DNA from: CAZTHM01 sp041946825
Lineage (GTDB): Bacteria; Acidobacteriota; Terriglobia; UBA7540
Assembly: GCA_041946825.1 (NCBI GenBank)
Contig: JBHGBD010000016.1
Location: forward strand, 56,848-120,847
DNA: 64,000 bases
Reading direction: 5' to 3'
Below are positions 24,818 to 33,594 of the stretch, in pieces. Position 1 is the stretch's first letter. The number at the start of each line of letters is the position of its first letter. The position numbers and the translations under genes were made by a program. The notes under the pieces were generated by a model, which saw nothing but the letters and a program-made list of their open reading frames with translations, searched no databases and had not been told where the DNA came from.

Positions 24818-25591
24818 ATGAAGATTGCGGCACTCATCGTTGACGACGAACAGCCCGCCCGCGACGAACTAGCCTTCCTGCTTAAGGATATCGCCGATAT
24901 CGAGGTGGTCGGGCAGGGGAAGAACGGCGTCGAGGCTGTGAATTTGATTCGTGAATTGAGCCCCCAGATGGTTTTCCTGGACGTTCAGATGCCGGGCCTC
25001 GATGGATTCGGGGTGATCAAGAAGCTCCTGGAAAAGAAAGCCAAGCTTCCGTTCTTCGTGTTCGCGACCGCCTACGACCACTACGCCGTCCAGGCTTTTG
25101 AAGTCAACGCCCTCGACTATCTCCTCAAACCCATCGCCCGCCCGCGGCTGGAAAAGACCATCGCCAAAGTGCGGCGGAGCATCGAAAGCGCCGAGCCGAC
25201 GCACGAAAAGCTGGAGCGGCTGGTGCAGTTGGTCGAGGAGCGCCCGGTCGCGCAGAAGTCCCGGCTGCTGGTGAAGACGGGCGGACGGCTGGTCCTCGTC
25301 GATTCGGATGACATCATCTACGCCAGCATCGAGGACGGCGTCATCACCATTGTGACGAGGGAACTGGAGGGGCAGTCGAATTTCCGCACGCTCGAGGAGT
25401 TGCAGGGGAACCTTGACCCCAACGCCTTCTGGCGTGTCCACCGCTCTTACCTTATCAACATCAACCGCATTCGCGAGGTCGTTCCCTGGTTCAAGAGCTC
25501 CTACCAGCTCAAGATGGACGACCGAAAGCAATCAGAAATCCCCGTCAGCCGCGCGCAGACCAAACGCCTGCGCGAATTGCTGAACTTGTAG
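24818..25591 (+). CDS. LytTR-family response regulator
   Basis: A 257-residue response regulator. The receiver (residues 3-120) has DDEQPARDE, phospho-acceptor Asp55 in MVFLDVQMPG and the conserved Lys in YLLKPIA. A LytTR DNA-binding domain occupies about 150-255, with RLVLVDSDDIIYASIEDGV, FWRVHRSYLININRI and SRAQTKRLRELL. No partner kinase gene is adjacent. Such regulators often control envelope or extracellular polysaccharide genes; the target here is unknown. Confidence 0.95.
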   Translation: MKIAALIVDDEQPARDELAFLLKDIADIEVVGQGKNGVEAVNLIRELSPQMVFLDVQMPGLDGFGVIKKLLEKKAKLPFFVFATAYDHYAVQAFEVNALDYLLKPIARPRLEKTIAKVRRSIESAEPTHEKLERLVQLVEERPVAQKSRLLVKTGGRLVLVDSDDIIYASIEDGVITIVTRELEGQSNFRTLEELQGNLDPNAFWRVHRSYLININRIREVVPWFKSSYQLKMDDRKQSEIPVSRAQTKRLRELLNL

Positions 25592-25632
25592 CGCCGGGCG
25601 GAGCTTGTCCCGATGAAATCGGAGGTCGGGTA

Positions 25633-27144
25633 TTACCCGGCGGCGAAGTATCTCCGCAACGCTTCGACCATCCCCGGTATGGTGGATTCCGTGGCCTCGA
25701 CGGTCACCTCCAAGCCAAGCTTTCGCACTGTCGCGGAGGTGATGGGTCCGATGGAAGCGACAGCCGTACCGCGCAGAATCTCTTGAATCGAGCGCCCGGC
25801 GAGCAGCTTGACGAAATTCGTAGCGGTTGAGGAACTCGTGAAGGTGATCGCGTCCGGCGGGGGTGTAAGCAGGCGATCAATTTCACCGGGGGGGAATTTC
25901 GGCGCGATGGTCTCGTAAGCTTCGACGACCTCCACGCGCGCGCCGCGTTCCTCGAGCGAGCGAGGCACCAAGTCGCGCGCCACCTTGGCGCGGGGAATAA
26001 GAATTGCCTTGCCGCGCAAGTCATGGCCAGAAAGTGATTCGAGCAATCCTTCGGCGCGGTATTCCCTCGGCACAAAATCCACGCGGACGCCGGTCTTCGC
26101 GAACTCGGCCGCAGTGGCGGGGCCAATGGCGCCGATCGTCAGGCCTTTCAGGTCGCGCACGTCCTTTCCGCAAGCGCTGAGCCGGGAGAGAAAACTCCGA
26201 ACGCCGTTCACCGATGTCACCAGCAAGTACTGAAAGCCCCCAAGGCGCCGGATGGCGTCGTCGAGCGGCTTCCAGGACATCGGATCGCGTATCTCGATGG
26301 TGGGGATTTCGAGCACCTCGGCCCCCAGCTCGGCGAGTGCGTCACGCAAGTTTCCGGCCTGCTCGCGGGTGCGAGTGATGACAATGCGTTTGCCAAAAAG
26401 CGGCAGGCGCTCGAACCAGTTGAGCTGATCGCGCAACTTCACAACGTCGCCCACCACAATCGCTGTCGGAGGCCGGAGACTTGCGGCCCGCTCCGCTATG
26501 TTCTCCAGCGTCCCTGTGACAACCTGCTGGGCAGGGCGCGTCCCCCAGTGGATGACCGCGACAGGAGTTGAAGGTGCGCGTCCGTGCTCGACAAGGCGTG
26601 AAGCGATGACGGAAAGATTTCTGGTACCCATGAAGAAGACCAGAGTGCCGGTGCTTGCCGTCGCGGCCTTCCAATCGATCGCCGATTCTGCCTTCGATGG
26701 ATCCTCGTGGCCCGCAAGAAATGTCACTGACGATGCCAGCTCGCGGTCGGTGACCGGGATTCCCGCGTAGGCGGCGGCCGCGATGCCGGAGCTTACTCCG
26801 GGCACGACTTCGAATGGAATCCCCGCCTGAACGAGCGCCAGCGCTTCTTCTCCGCCGCGGCCGAAGACAAATGGGTCACCACCCTTAAGCCTGGCGACAG
26901 TTCCCACCTCGTGAGCCTTGGCGATGAGAAGCTGGTTGATTTCGGCTTGCGGCTTTCGCGGGCCGCCGCCGCGTTTGCCGACAAAGATTCGCTCCGCATT
27001 GGGCCGGCAGAAGCGCAGCAATTCTTCCGCGGCCAGGAAATCGTAGACCACGCAGTCGGCGCGTTCGAGAATCGCCCGCCCCTTCAGGGTGAGCAATCCC
27101 GGATCACCCGGGCCTGCGCCGATGAGATAGACCTTCCCTGGCAT
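25633..27144 (-). CDS. cobA-hemD: Fused uroporphyrinogen-III C-methyltransferase / uroporphyrinogen-III synthase
   Basis: A 503-residue fusion. Residues 1-245 are a SUMT (CobA/SirA-type) methyltransferase with LIGAGPGDPGLLTLKG, RLKGGDPFVFGRGGEE and GIPVTDR; it makes precorrin-2, the precursor of siroheme and cobalamin. Residues 250-500 are uroporphyrinogen-III synthase (HemD), with KRIVITRTREQAG, VTSVNGVRSFLSRL and TFTSSSTATNFVKLL. It joins the heme branch with the siroheme branch needed by the siroheme reductase at 33595. It is the last gene of the heme block. Confidence 0.95.
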   Translation of the reverse strand: MPGKVYLIGAGPGDPGLLTLKGRAILERADCVVYDFLAAEELLRFCRPNAERIFVGKRGGGPRKPQAEINQLLIAKAHEVGTVARLKGGDPFVFGRGGEEALALVQAGIPFEVVPGVSSGIAAAAYAGIPVTDRELASSVTFLAGHEDPSKAESAIDWKAATASTGTLVFFMGTRNLSVIASRLVEHGRAPSTPVAVIHWGTRPAQQVVTGTLENIAERAASLRPPTAIVVGDVVKLRDQLNWFERLPLFGKRIVITRTREQAGNLRDALAELGAEVLEIPTIEIRDPMSWKPLDDAIRRLGGFQYLLVTSVNGVRSFLSRLSACGKDVRDLKGLTIGAIGPATAAEFAKTGVRVDFVPREYRAEGLLESLSGHDLRGKAILIPRAKVARDLVPRSLEERGARVEVVEAYETIAPKFPPGEIDRLLTPPPDAITFTSSSTATNFVKLLAGRSIQEILRGTAVASIGPITSATVRKLGLEVTVEATESTIPGMVEALRRYFAAG

Positions 27145-27189
27145 AGGAATTCTTCGCCTTACTCGCCCGCTCGGCGGACCGGAACACCA

Positions 27190-28101
27190 CTACAGCTTGA
27201 TCAAATCGAGCACTGCCTTCGCGCCTTGTTTCAGGAGCGCCTCACCAACCGCCACGCCCAACGCTTCGGGATTGTCCGGAGCGCCCGCCGCCTCGGCGCG
27301 GATCACGGTGCTTCCGTCGAGGCTTGCCACGACGCCGATCAATCGGTGGTGGGAGTTCTCCGCCACGGCGTGGGCGGCGATGGGCACCTGGCACCCTCCA
27401 CCCAGGCGGCGGAGCATCGCTCGCTCGGCGCGCACCGCCCAGTGCGTCGGCGCGTGGTCGAGCGGCTTGAGTGCCCGTCGCACGCGCTGGTCATCGGCGC
27501 GCGCCTCGATCGCCAGCGCTCCCTGCCCCACGGCCGGGCAGATTTCGCGGGCGTCAAAGTATTGTGTGATGCGCCCACGCCAGCCCAGGCGATGGACTCC
27601 TGCGGCGGCGAGAACGATCGCCCCGCAATCTCCCCGATCGAGCTTTTTGAGCCGCGTGTCGAGGTTGCCTCGCATCGGAACGAACTCCAGGTCGGCGCGC
27701 AGGTTGCGCAATTGCGACTGGCGCCGCAGGCTGCTCGTTCCCACGCGGGTTCCGGCGGGAAGTTCGTTGAACCGCTTGCCGTCAGCGGAGATGAGAATGT
27801 CGCGGGCGTCTTCGCGCTCGGGCACGGCGGCCACAGCGAGACCCGCCGGCTGATCGGTCGGCAAATCCTTCATGCTGTGGACCGCGACGTCCACCGAGCC
27901 GTCCAGCAGCGCCTCTTCAATTTCTTTGATGAACAGGCCCTTGGTCCCTGACCCTGTCAGCGGCAAGTTCTGCATCTTGTCGCCGGTGGTCTTGATGACA
28001 CGGATTTCGATTTCATGCCCAGCCGCGGCGAGCCGATCTTTCACCCAGTTCGCCTGCCAGAGAGCGAGTTGACTGCCGCGCGAGCCGATGACAATTCGCA
28101 T
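27190..28101 (-). CDS. hemC: Hydroxymethylbilane synthase (porphobilinogen deaminase)
   Basis: A 303-residue enzyme that polymerises four porphobilinogens into hydroxymethylbilane. GSRGSQLALWQA, SMKDLPT, RRQSQLRNLRADL with RGNLDTRLKKLD, and the dipyrromethane-anchoring Cys237 in LGGGCQVPI are all present. The ATG at 28101 has no Shine-Dalgarno sequence: the intergenic inverted repeat ends six bases before it. Translation may therefore be weak or depend on that structure. It is followed by the HemD/CobA fusion gene. Confidence 0.96.
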   Translation of the reverse strand: MRIVIGSRGSQLALWQANWVKDRLAAAGHEIEIRVIKTTGDKMQNLPLTGSGTKGLFIKEIEEALLDGSVDVAVHSMKDLPTDQPAGLAVAAVPEREDARDILISADGKRFNELPAGTRVGTSSLRRQSQLRNLRADLEFVPMRGNLDTRLKKLDRGDCGAIVLAAAGVHRLGWRGRITQYFDAREICPAVGQGALAIEARADDQRVRRALKPLDHAPTHWAVRAERAMLRRLGGGCQVPIAAHAVAENSHHRLIGVVASLDGSTVIRAEAAGAPDNPEALGVAVGEALLKQGAKAVLDLIKL

Positions 28102-28106
28102 AAAAC

Positions 28107-28208
28107 TAGTGGCAAGTGGTTAGTGGCGAGTGGCAAGACGCAACGCCAAGGGTTCTCGAAAAGCGCGAAGTGGGTCCCACCAGGCTTGCCACTTGCCACT
28201 GACCACTT
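28107..28208. repeat. Long imperfect inverted repeat between hemA and hemC
   Basis: The arms 28114-28137 and 28185-28208 pair over 24 positions with only two non-Watson-Crick pairs (both G-T if read as plus-strand RNA), around a 47-base loop. The left arm is itself built from degenerate repeats of AGTGGCAAG/AGTGGTT/AGTGGCGAG. It fills nearly the whole 110-base gap between hemA and hemC and reaches to six bases from the hemC start codon. Confidence 0.75.
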
Positions 28209-28211
28209 CTT

Positions 28212-29477
28212 TCATTCCCCAACTCCGAACATCTTCCGCACCAGTTGCACCAGCCTTCCGTGTTCAGGCTGGCCGGCGACGCTCTTGAGTTCCGTGATGG
28301 GCCCGTGCAGGATCTTGTTGACGATTCCACGCGTCAGTGCGTCGAGGGCCGCACGCTGCTCAGGGGTCAGGTTGCTCAGGCGGGCGCGATGCCGTTCCAC
28401 CTCGCTCTCGCGGATGCGGTTCAATTGCTCCTCGAGCGCAACAATGGTGGGGGCCAGCTCGTGCGAGGCCAGGCGGCGCATGGTTTTCTCGACTTCCTCT
28501 CGGACGATTTCTTCCGCCCAGACCGCCTCGCGCTCGCGCTGCTTCTTATTCGCGTCCACCACCTGCTCGAGGTCGTCGATGTCGTACACGAAGGCGTTGT
28601 CAACCTGATTGACCGCCGGATCAATGTCGCGGGGCACGGCGATATCCACGAAAAACATCGGGCGGTTTTTGCGCGCCCCGAGCATCCGCTCGACCTGCGC
28701 TCTCTCCACCACAAAGTGGGGCGCGCCCGTCGAGCTGATGACGATGTCGGCTTTGGCGACGTAATCGAGGAGTTGTTCGAAATGAATCGCCGTGCCGTGA
28801 AACGCCTCGGCCAGCTCGATGGCTCGCTCGTAGGTCCGGTTGCTGACAAAGATCGTGCTGGCGCCACTCCGCAGAAGGTGCTTGGCCGCGAGCTCGCTCA
28901 TCTTGCCGGCGCCGATGACGAAGATGGTCTTGCCTTCCAGGCTTCCGAAAATCTTTTTGGCCAGCTCGACAGCGGCGTATGAAACTGAAACCGCCGCGGT
29001 TCCGATGGCGGTTTCACGCCGGACCTTCTTGGCCGCGGCGAACGCCTGCGTGAGGATTTCGTTCAGAGTGCCGTTCAGCGCGCCAACTTCCCGCGCCACC
29101 GCGTAGGCGCGCTTCATTTGCCCGAGGATCTGGGGTTCCCCCACCAGCATCGAGTCAAGGCTGGACGCCACCCGAAAGAGGTGGTGCACGGCTTCCTGCT
29201 GGCGGTACCAGTAGAGATTCGGCTCGTAGGGCGCCAGATCGAAATGATGGTAATCCGCCAGGAATTCGCGCAGGACGCCCTGGGCGTCAAGCGCTTCGTC
29301 AGCGCGCGCGGCCACTTCGACCCGATTGCACGTCGAGAGGATAAACCCCTCCTCGATTCCCGCCCGGCGCATCAGTTGCGACAGGGCCGGCCCCAGGCAC
29401 GATTCCTGGATGTTCATCCGCTCGCGCACTTCGACGGGCGCGCTGCGATGGTTTATGCCGACGAGCAGAAGGTTCAT
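28212..29477 (-). CDS. hemA: Glutamyl-tRNA reductase
   Basis: A 421-residue enzyme that reduces glutamyl-tRNA to glutamate-1-semialdehyde, the first step of the C5 heme pathway. The catalytic Cys50 lies in LSTCNRVE. LDSMLVGEPQILGQMK, the NADPH-binding VIGAGKMSELAAKHL and the helical dimerisation domain at about 320-421 are in the usual order. It lies between the cytochrome c assembly gene and hemC in a minus-strand block. Confidence 0.96.
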   Translation of the reverse strand: MNLLLVGINHRSAPVEVRERMNIQESCLGPALSQLMRRAGIEEGFILSTCNRVEVAARADEALDAQGVLREFLADYHHFDLAPYEPNLYWYRQQEAVHHLFRVASSLDSMLVGEPQILGQMKRAYAVAREVGALNGTLNEILTQAFAAAKKVRRETAIGTAAVSVSYAAVELAKKIFGSLEGKTIFVIGAGKMSELAAKHLLRSGASTIFVSNRTYERAIELAEAFHGTAIHFEQLLDYVAKADIVISSTGAPHFVVERAQVERMLGARKNRPMFFVDIAVPRDIDPAVNQVDNAFVYDIDDLEQVVDANKKQREREAVWAEEIVREEVEKTMRRLASHELAPTIVALEEQLNRIRESEVERHRARLSNLTPEQRAALDALTRGIVNKILHGPITELKSVAGQPEHGRLVQLVRKMFGVGE

Positions 29478-29554
29478 AGTTCATGCCGGCGCCGAGGGCA
29501 GGGAATGGGCGGCTGCCATGCCCGAAGCCAGGATCCCCTCGGCGTTTTAGCGCC

Positions 29555-30385
29555 TCACGGCAACGTTCCGAACTGCGGGATGTATCCGTGTTGCCCGCTC
29601 AGGAAACTTACTCCCAGAAATGTCACCATCATGGCGGCAAATCCCAGGATGGCCACGTACGCCGCGCGCCGCCCCCGCCAGGTTCCGCTCAGGCGCGTGG
29701 AAAACAGGATCAAGTAGAGCAGCCAGGTAATCAGCGACGCCAGGATTTTCGGGTCAAATTCCCACGGGCCCTTCCACGTGCGGCTGGCCCAGATGAATCC
29801 CGTCAGCATCCCCAGGCTGAGGAACGGCAAGCCGAGCATCAGCGATCGCGAGTACAACTCGTCGCAGATTTCCAGCGACGGCAGGCGATAGTAGAACGCG
29901 CGCGGGCGCTTGGATTTGAGTTCGCGCTCCTGGATGACGTACATGACGGCGGCGACAAAAGTCAGAAAGAACGCTGTGTAGCCCAGAAATATGGACGCAA
30001 TATGAACCAGGAGCCATCCGCCACGGAAGGCGGGGTCGGCGAAGGGGCGATCGGGATGTAGCGCCGAAATGAGCGTGAGGACAAAAACCAGGGGCAACAT
30101 GAAAAGCCCCAGCGCCGCAATTCGGTAACGCAGGTACACGAAGAAAAAAGCCAGCGTGGCAAGAAACGAGAAGAACGATAACGCGCTGCGCACGTCGCCG
30201 ACCGGAAGGCGGCCGATTTCAGACGCCTCAAAGGCGAGCGCGGCGGCGTGCAGAAGCAAGCCGGCTCCCAGTGCGGCCAACACCGTCGTCGAGAGAGTCG
30301 GCCTCCGGCGCAACACCGACGGGACCGTCAGCAGGATTCCGACGAAGTAAAGCACCAGCGCCAGCCATAGAAAAACCGTAAACAT
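29555..30385 (-). CDS. CcsA/HemX-family cytochrome c assembly protein
   Basis: A 276-residue integral membrane protein with about eight transmembrane helices. The tryptophan-rich heme-handling segment GFIWASRTWKGPWEFDPK is characteristic of the CcsA/CcmC/HemX group. It may export heme, or stabilise HemA as proposed for HemX homologues. GAGGA precedes the ATG. Its place directly upstream of hemA supports the HemX-like reading. No CcsB/ResB partner is seen in the window. Confidence 0.9.
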   Translation of the reverse strand: MFTVFLWLALVLYFVGILLTVPSVLRRRPTLSTTVLAALGAGLLLHAAALAFEASEIGRLPVGDVRSALSFFSFLATLAFFFVYLRYRIAALGLFMLPLVFVLTLISALHPDRPFADPAFRGGWLLVHIASIFLGYTAFFLTFVAAVMYVIQERELKSKRPRAFYYRLPSLEICDELYSRSLMLGLPFLSLGMLTGFIWASRTWKGPWEFDPKILASLITWLLYLILFSTRLSGTWRGRRAAYVAILGFAAMMVTFLGVSFLSGQHGYIPQFGTLP

Positions 30386-30652
30386 AGAATCCTCGACTTA
30401 CATTTCTCGCCGGAGAGAATTATAGCACCCTAACCTTGCGGCGCGCCCCGGGCGAGCCAGGGTGCGATTGCGGCGTCTGACGAGCTTGTTCATTTCGTGC
30501 AGATTCTTTCCAAGCGAGAATTGTTCCGACTTGCCGTATAATCTGTGCCTCCGGGTAGTCGGCTTTCACATTCTTGTCGGGCCGCGGCCGCGTGCGGTTT
30601 CGGGCCGAAGCCGGCGCGTGAGTCCACCGAATCCAGATTGGGAGCAACCCGC

Positions 30653-31525
30653 GTGGAGCCATCGAAGAAAAGGCGCAGTGACCGCATCTCCGTTCAGCTT
30701 CCCATCATCATCAGCGGCACGGATGTCATGGGCAAGGATTTCGTGGAGGCCGCGCGGACCGTTCTGATCGCCCGCTACGGCGCCAAGATTCTCTGCCAGC
30801 GAAAACTTTCGCCGCAACTCGAAATCGTGATCCACTGCCTGATGACCAGCGAAGACGCACACTGCCGGGTGGTGGGCCAGGTGCGCGAGGGCTCCGAAGG
30901 CATCTACTACGGGGTTGAAATTGCCGATCAGGACGTCGACCTGTGGGGCGTGGAGTTTCCTCCCATCGAACTCTCGGAGAGCGCCATCGGCCGCGTGCTG
31001 GTCGAGTGCGCGCCCTGCCGGCGACGCGAACTCGCCTACCTGAACGAGTTCGAGGCCGAGGTTCTGGAACGTAGCCGTTCGCTTTGGCGCTTCTGCAAGC
31101 GTTGCGGTGAGACGAGTCTGTGGAAGGAGACCTGGCTGCGGGCCGACGAGGACCTCCCGAAAGAGGAAGAAACTCAGACGCCGAAGGTCGCGTCCCCGCC
31201 CAAGCGCTCGAGCGACGACCGCAAGCATACCCGCATCGATCTTCACATGGAGGCGCTGATCCGCGATCCCCAGGGGTGGGAAGAGGTTGTGATCTCCGAA
31301 AACGTCTCGCGCGGCGGGTTACGGTTCCGCAGCAAGAAGCACTACGCCGAGGACTGGACAATCGAAGTGGCCTTGCCGTACTCGCGCAGCGGCGCCAACA
31401 TCTTTTCCGCCGCCCAGATCAAGCACATCGGCAAGGGCGAGGAGGAAGGGCAGAACATCTACGGCGTCGCCTACACGCCCTGGCAAGACGCCTGGGTAGA
31501 CCGGTGGGTTCCGCCGCAAAGGTGA
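30653..31525 (+). CDS. PilZ - zinc ribbon - PilZ protein
   Basis: A 290-residue protein with two PilZ-like regions. The first (residues 5-105) starts with RRSDRISVQLP. The second (about 190-285) has RKHTRIDL and NVSRGGLRF, the RxxxR and (D/N)xSxxG signatures of c-di-GMP binding. Between them two CxxC pairs (Cys119/122 and Cys148/151) look like a zinc ribbon. The GTG at 30653 has GGGAG eight bases upstream, and a TATAAT lies at 30537-30542. The protein at 41718 has the same layout with the same 29-residue CxxC spacing. It is probably a cytoplasmic c-di-GMP effector. Confidence 0.85.
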   Translation: MEPSKKRRSDRISVQLPIIISGTDVMGKDFVEAARTVLIARYGAKILCQRKLSPQLEIVIHCLMTSEDAHCRVVGQVREGSEGIYYGVEIADQDVDLWGVEFPPIELSESAIGRVLVECAPCRRRELAYLNEFEAEVLERSRSLWRFCKRCGETSLWKETWLRADEDLPKEEETQTPKVASPPKRSSDDRKHTRIDLHMEALIRDPQGWEEVVISENVSRGGLRFRSKKHYAEDWTIEVALPYSRSGANIFSAAQIKHIGKGEEEGQNIYGVAYTPWQDAWVDRWVPPQR

Positions 31526-32020
31526 TCTTTTTGGCTCAAACATCCCATCCTTAACCCATTCTTAACCCAAGTCTCTGTAACCACTTGATATTAAAAGACC
31601 TGGTGGGTTAATGGAGTTTTTCAACAGTCCTTGTGTTTTCAACAAGATAGCGAGTTTTCTTAACCCAAGGTCATGTAACAGTCTGATTCTAAAAGACCTG
31701 ATGGGTTAAGCCCCCCCTACATAGCTCTTTTCGGGCTGGGGATTCGTGGTTCGTGACTCGCGACTCGGGATTCGCGACTCGAGAACTGCCCGCTTTTCGA
31801 GTTTCGAATTTCCAGTTTCGAGTTTCCAATTTCGTCTCCGCCGAGATCTCTGGGCTATGTTCAAAAACTGTAGACTATCACACTTGGCCACATTTGTCAA
31901 GAGGAAATTTTGTCCGAACCGCCAGGAATGTAGAGGCGGCTTTACGCCGCCACTTTCATGGATCGATCTACAACTGCACACACCGCACAACACGCGGTGT
32001 ATGCGCCACCCGCCGCAAGT
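31526..32020. repeat. Intergenic region with paired 51-base repeats and degenerate short repeats
   Basis: This 495-base gap between convergent genes has no plausible ORF. Two 51-base direct repeats (31561-31611 and 31659-31709) match at 40 of 51 positions and are spaced 98 bases; each begins with TTAACCCA and ends with TGGGTTAA as terminal inverted repeats. A third CTTAACCCA lies at 31550. From about 31741 to 31835 there are degenerate tandem words (GATTCG/GACTCG, then GAGTTTC-type). A GGCGGC/GCCGCC hairpin lies at 31935-31951. No transposase is present. Confidence 0.7.
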
Positions 32021-33028
32021 TCACCCGCGCAACGCGAGGGCACGGTGGGGGTTGCGGACGAGGAGTGTCTGGGCATCGTCTTCGGTAGCGCCGGCTTTGC
32101 GCAGGGCGGGGAGGAACTCGGTGAAGAGCGTCTCGTAGCCGCGGAACTCGCCGCCTTCGGGTTCGCCGACGTGATACCACCCGGCGTCCTGAGAAATCAG
32201 GACATTTCGCAGGAACCCGGCGCGCTTCATGCCCAAGACCAGATCCACGTGCTGGGCAATCGACTTGGAAGAAATCCCGTCGAATTCCACCCACGCACCC
32301 TGGGCGGCAGCCTGGTGATGGATGCTTGCGTCGGACTCATTTTGGGCGTGGACCCAGATGAACGCCGACAGGTCCACGCCTTCTTCCTTGAGGACAGCGA
32401 GTTCGGCCAGGGCCGCAACGCCGTTGCCGGTGTGCGAGGCGATGGCGAGGCCGGTGCGCTTTTGAGTTCGCGCGGCGGCGCGCACCAGCTTGGCGTCAAT
32501 CTGGGAGAGGGGGCCGGAATCCACGCCGATCTTGATGATGCCGGGGCGGACGTTGTCGGGAGGAATGCCGTCCTCGAATTCGCGCGACCAGCGCATGGCC
32601 AGCTCGTCCACGCTTTCCTTGTAGGCGACGGCGGGAACGTATTTGTCTTCCGCCGCGCCGTAGAAGCCTGTGTTGGTGATGATGTGCAAGCCACTCGCTT
32701 TGGAGAGGCGGCGGAGCAGGCTGACGTCGCGGCCGATGTATTCCGGAGTGCACTCGACGAGCGTCTGGCCGCCCACGGCTTTGAGCTTTTCGAGGTGTGC
32801 GAGAGCAATCTTGAAGACTTCCTCGGGATCGTAGCGTCCGGGAGCGATCTTGTCGGCGCCGATGAAATCCACCATCACGTGCTCATGCATGAGCGTCCGG
32901 CCCAGGCCGTTGGCGGGCATTTCACCGAGCACCGTCATGACGCGCGGCTGGGGTTTCTTTTGTGCGGAAACGGCGGCAGAGGCCGCCAGACCGAGCGCGG
33001 CAGTTTGGAGGAATTCGCGGCGCTTCAT
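32021..33028 (-). CDS. Phosphotriesterase-like metal-dependent hydrolase
   Basis: A 335-residue amidohydrolase-superfamily protein. The start at 33028 gives a Tat-like signal (MKRREFLQTAALGLAAS). The N-terminal HxH is in LMHEHVMVDF. The bridging Lys is probably in GIIKIGVD. Metal His residues are in ASHTGNG and WVHAQNE, with the final Asp in ISQDAGW, in the order of the phosphotriesterase family. Members include lactonases and parathion-hydrolase-related proteins; the substrate is unknown. It is convergent with the PilZ gene upstream. Confidence 0.9.
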   Translation of the reverse strand: MKRREFLQTAALGLAASAAVSAQKKPQPRVMTVLGEMPANGLGRTLMHEHVMVDFIGADKIAPGRYDPEEVFKIALAHLEKLKAVGGQTLVECTPEYIGRDVSLLRRLSKASGLHIITNTGFYGAAEDKYVPAVAYKESVDELAMRWSREFEDGIPPDNVRPGIIKIGVDSGPLSQIDAKLVRAAARTQKRTGLAIASHTGNGVAALAELAVLKEEGVDLSAFIWVHAQNESDASIHHQAAAQGAWVEFDGISSKSIAQHVDLVLGMKRAGFLRNVLISQDAGWYHVGEPEGGEFRGYETLFTEFLPALRKAGATEDDAQTLLVRNPHRALALRG

Positions 33029-33145
33029 CGCGTATAGCTTACTCGCATGTGGATTGGGAAGGGAAAGTTTTCGCGGCCCGGGGGGGGGCTGCACTTCAAG
33101 CGGCGAGAAGTGGAGCGCTCATCAGGAATACGACATAATTGGCGG

Positions 33146-33514
33146 ATGTTTATAACTGATATCGACCACCTGCAACTGGCGGCTCCAAAAGGGTGTGAGG
33201 CCGAGGCGCGCCGATTCTTCGGTGAGTTGCTGGGCTTGGAAGAGGTGGAGAAGCCTGAGCCCTTGCGTTCGCGCGGCGGCTGCTGGTTCAGGGTAGGGTC
33301 AAAGCAGCTCCACATCGGCGTCGAGGAACCTTTCCGACCCGCTACCAAGGCGCATCCCGCCTTCGCGGTGAGCGATATTGAGGCTATCTTCGCGACCTTG
33401 GAGGAACACGGTGTCCGCTGTGTGTGGGATGAGGCACTCGGAGGGCTTCGACGCTTCTACGCGAGCGATCCATGGGGAAATCGACTGGAGTTCACCGAAC
33501 CCACATTCGTCTGA
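33146..33514 (+). CDS. VOC-superfamily (glyoxalase/dioxygenase fold) protein
   Basis: A 122-residue single-domain VOC protein. ITDIDHLQLAAPKG opens the first beta-alpha-beta-beta-beta module with a metal His, KQLHIGVEE supplies the second likely ligand, and DPWGNRLEFTEP is the closing motif with Glu. The start at 33146 removes a non-conserved 33-residue extension. It may be a lyase, a dioxygenase or a resistance-type binding protein; nothing nearby distinguishes these. Confidence 0.85.
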   Translation: MFITDIDHLQLAAPKGCEAEARRFFGELLGLEEVEKPEPLRSRGGCWFRVGSKQLHIGVEEPFRPATKAHPAFAVSDIEAIFATLEEHGVRCVWDEALGGLRRFYASDPWGNRLEFTEPTFV

Positions 33515-33594
33515 TAGGAAAGACCCCAACAGGTGGTCGCACACCCACACCCGCGAATGGTAAGAAAGCTCCGTCGGACAAGTTCCGGGCGTCG

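Noticed and set aside
31741..31835. CRISPR array
   Set aside because: The repeats are contiguous, degenerate words without regular spacers, and there are no cas genes.
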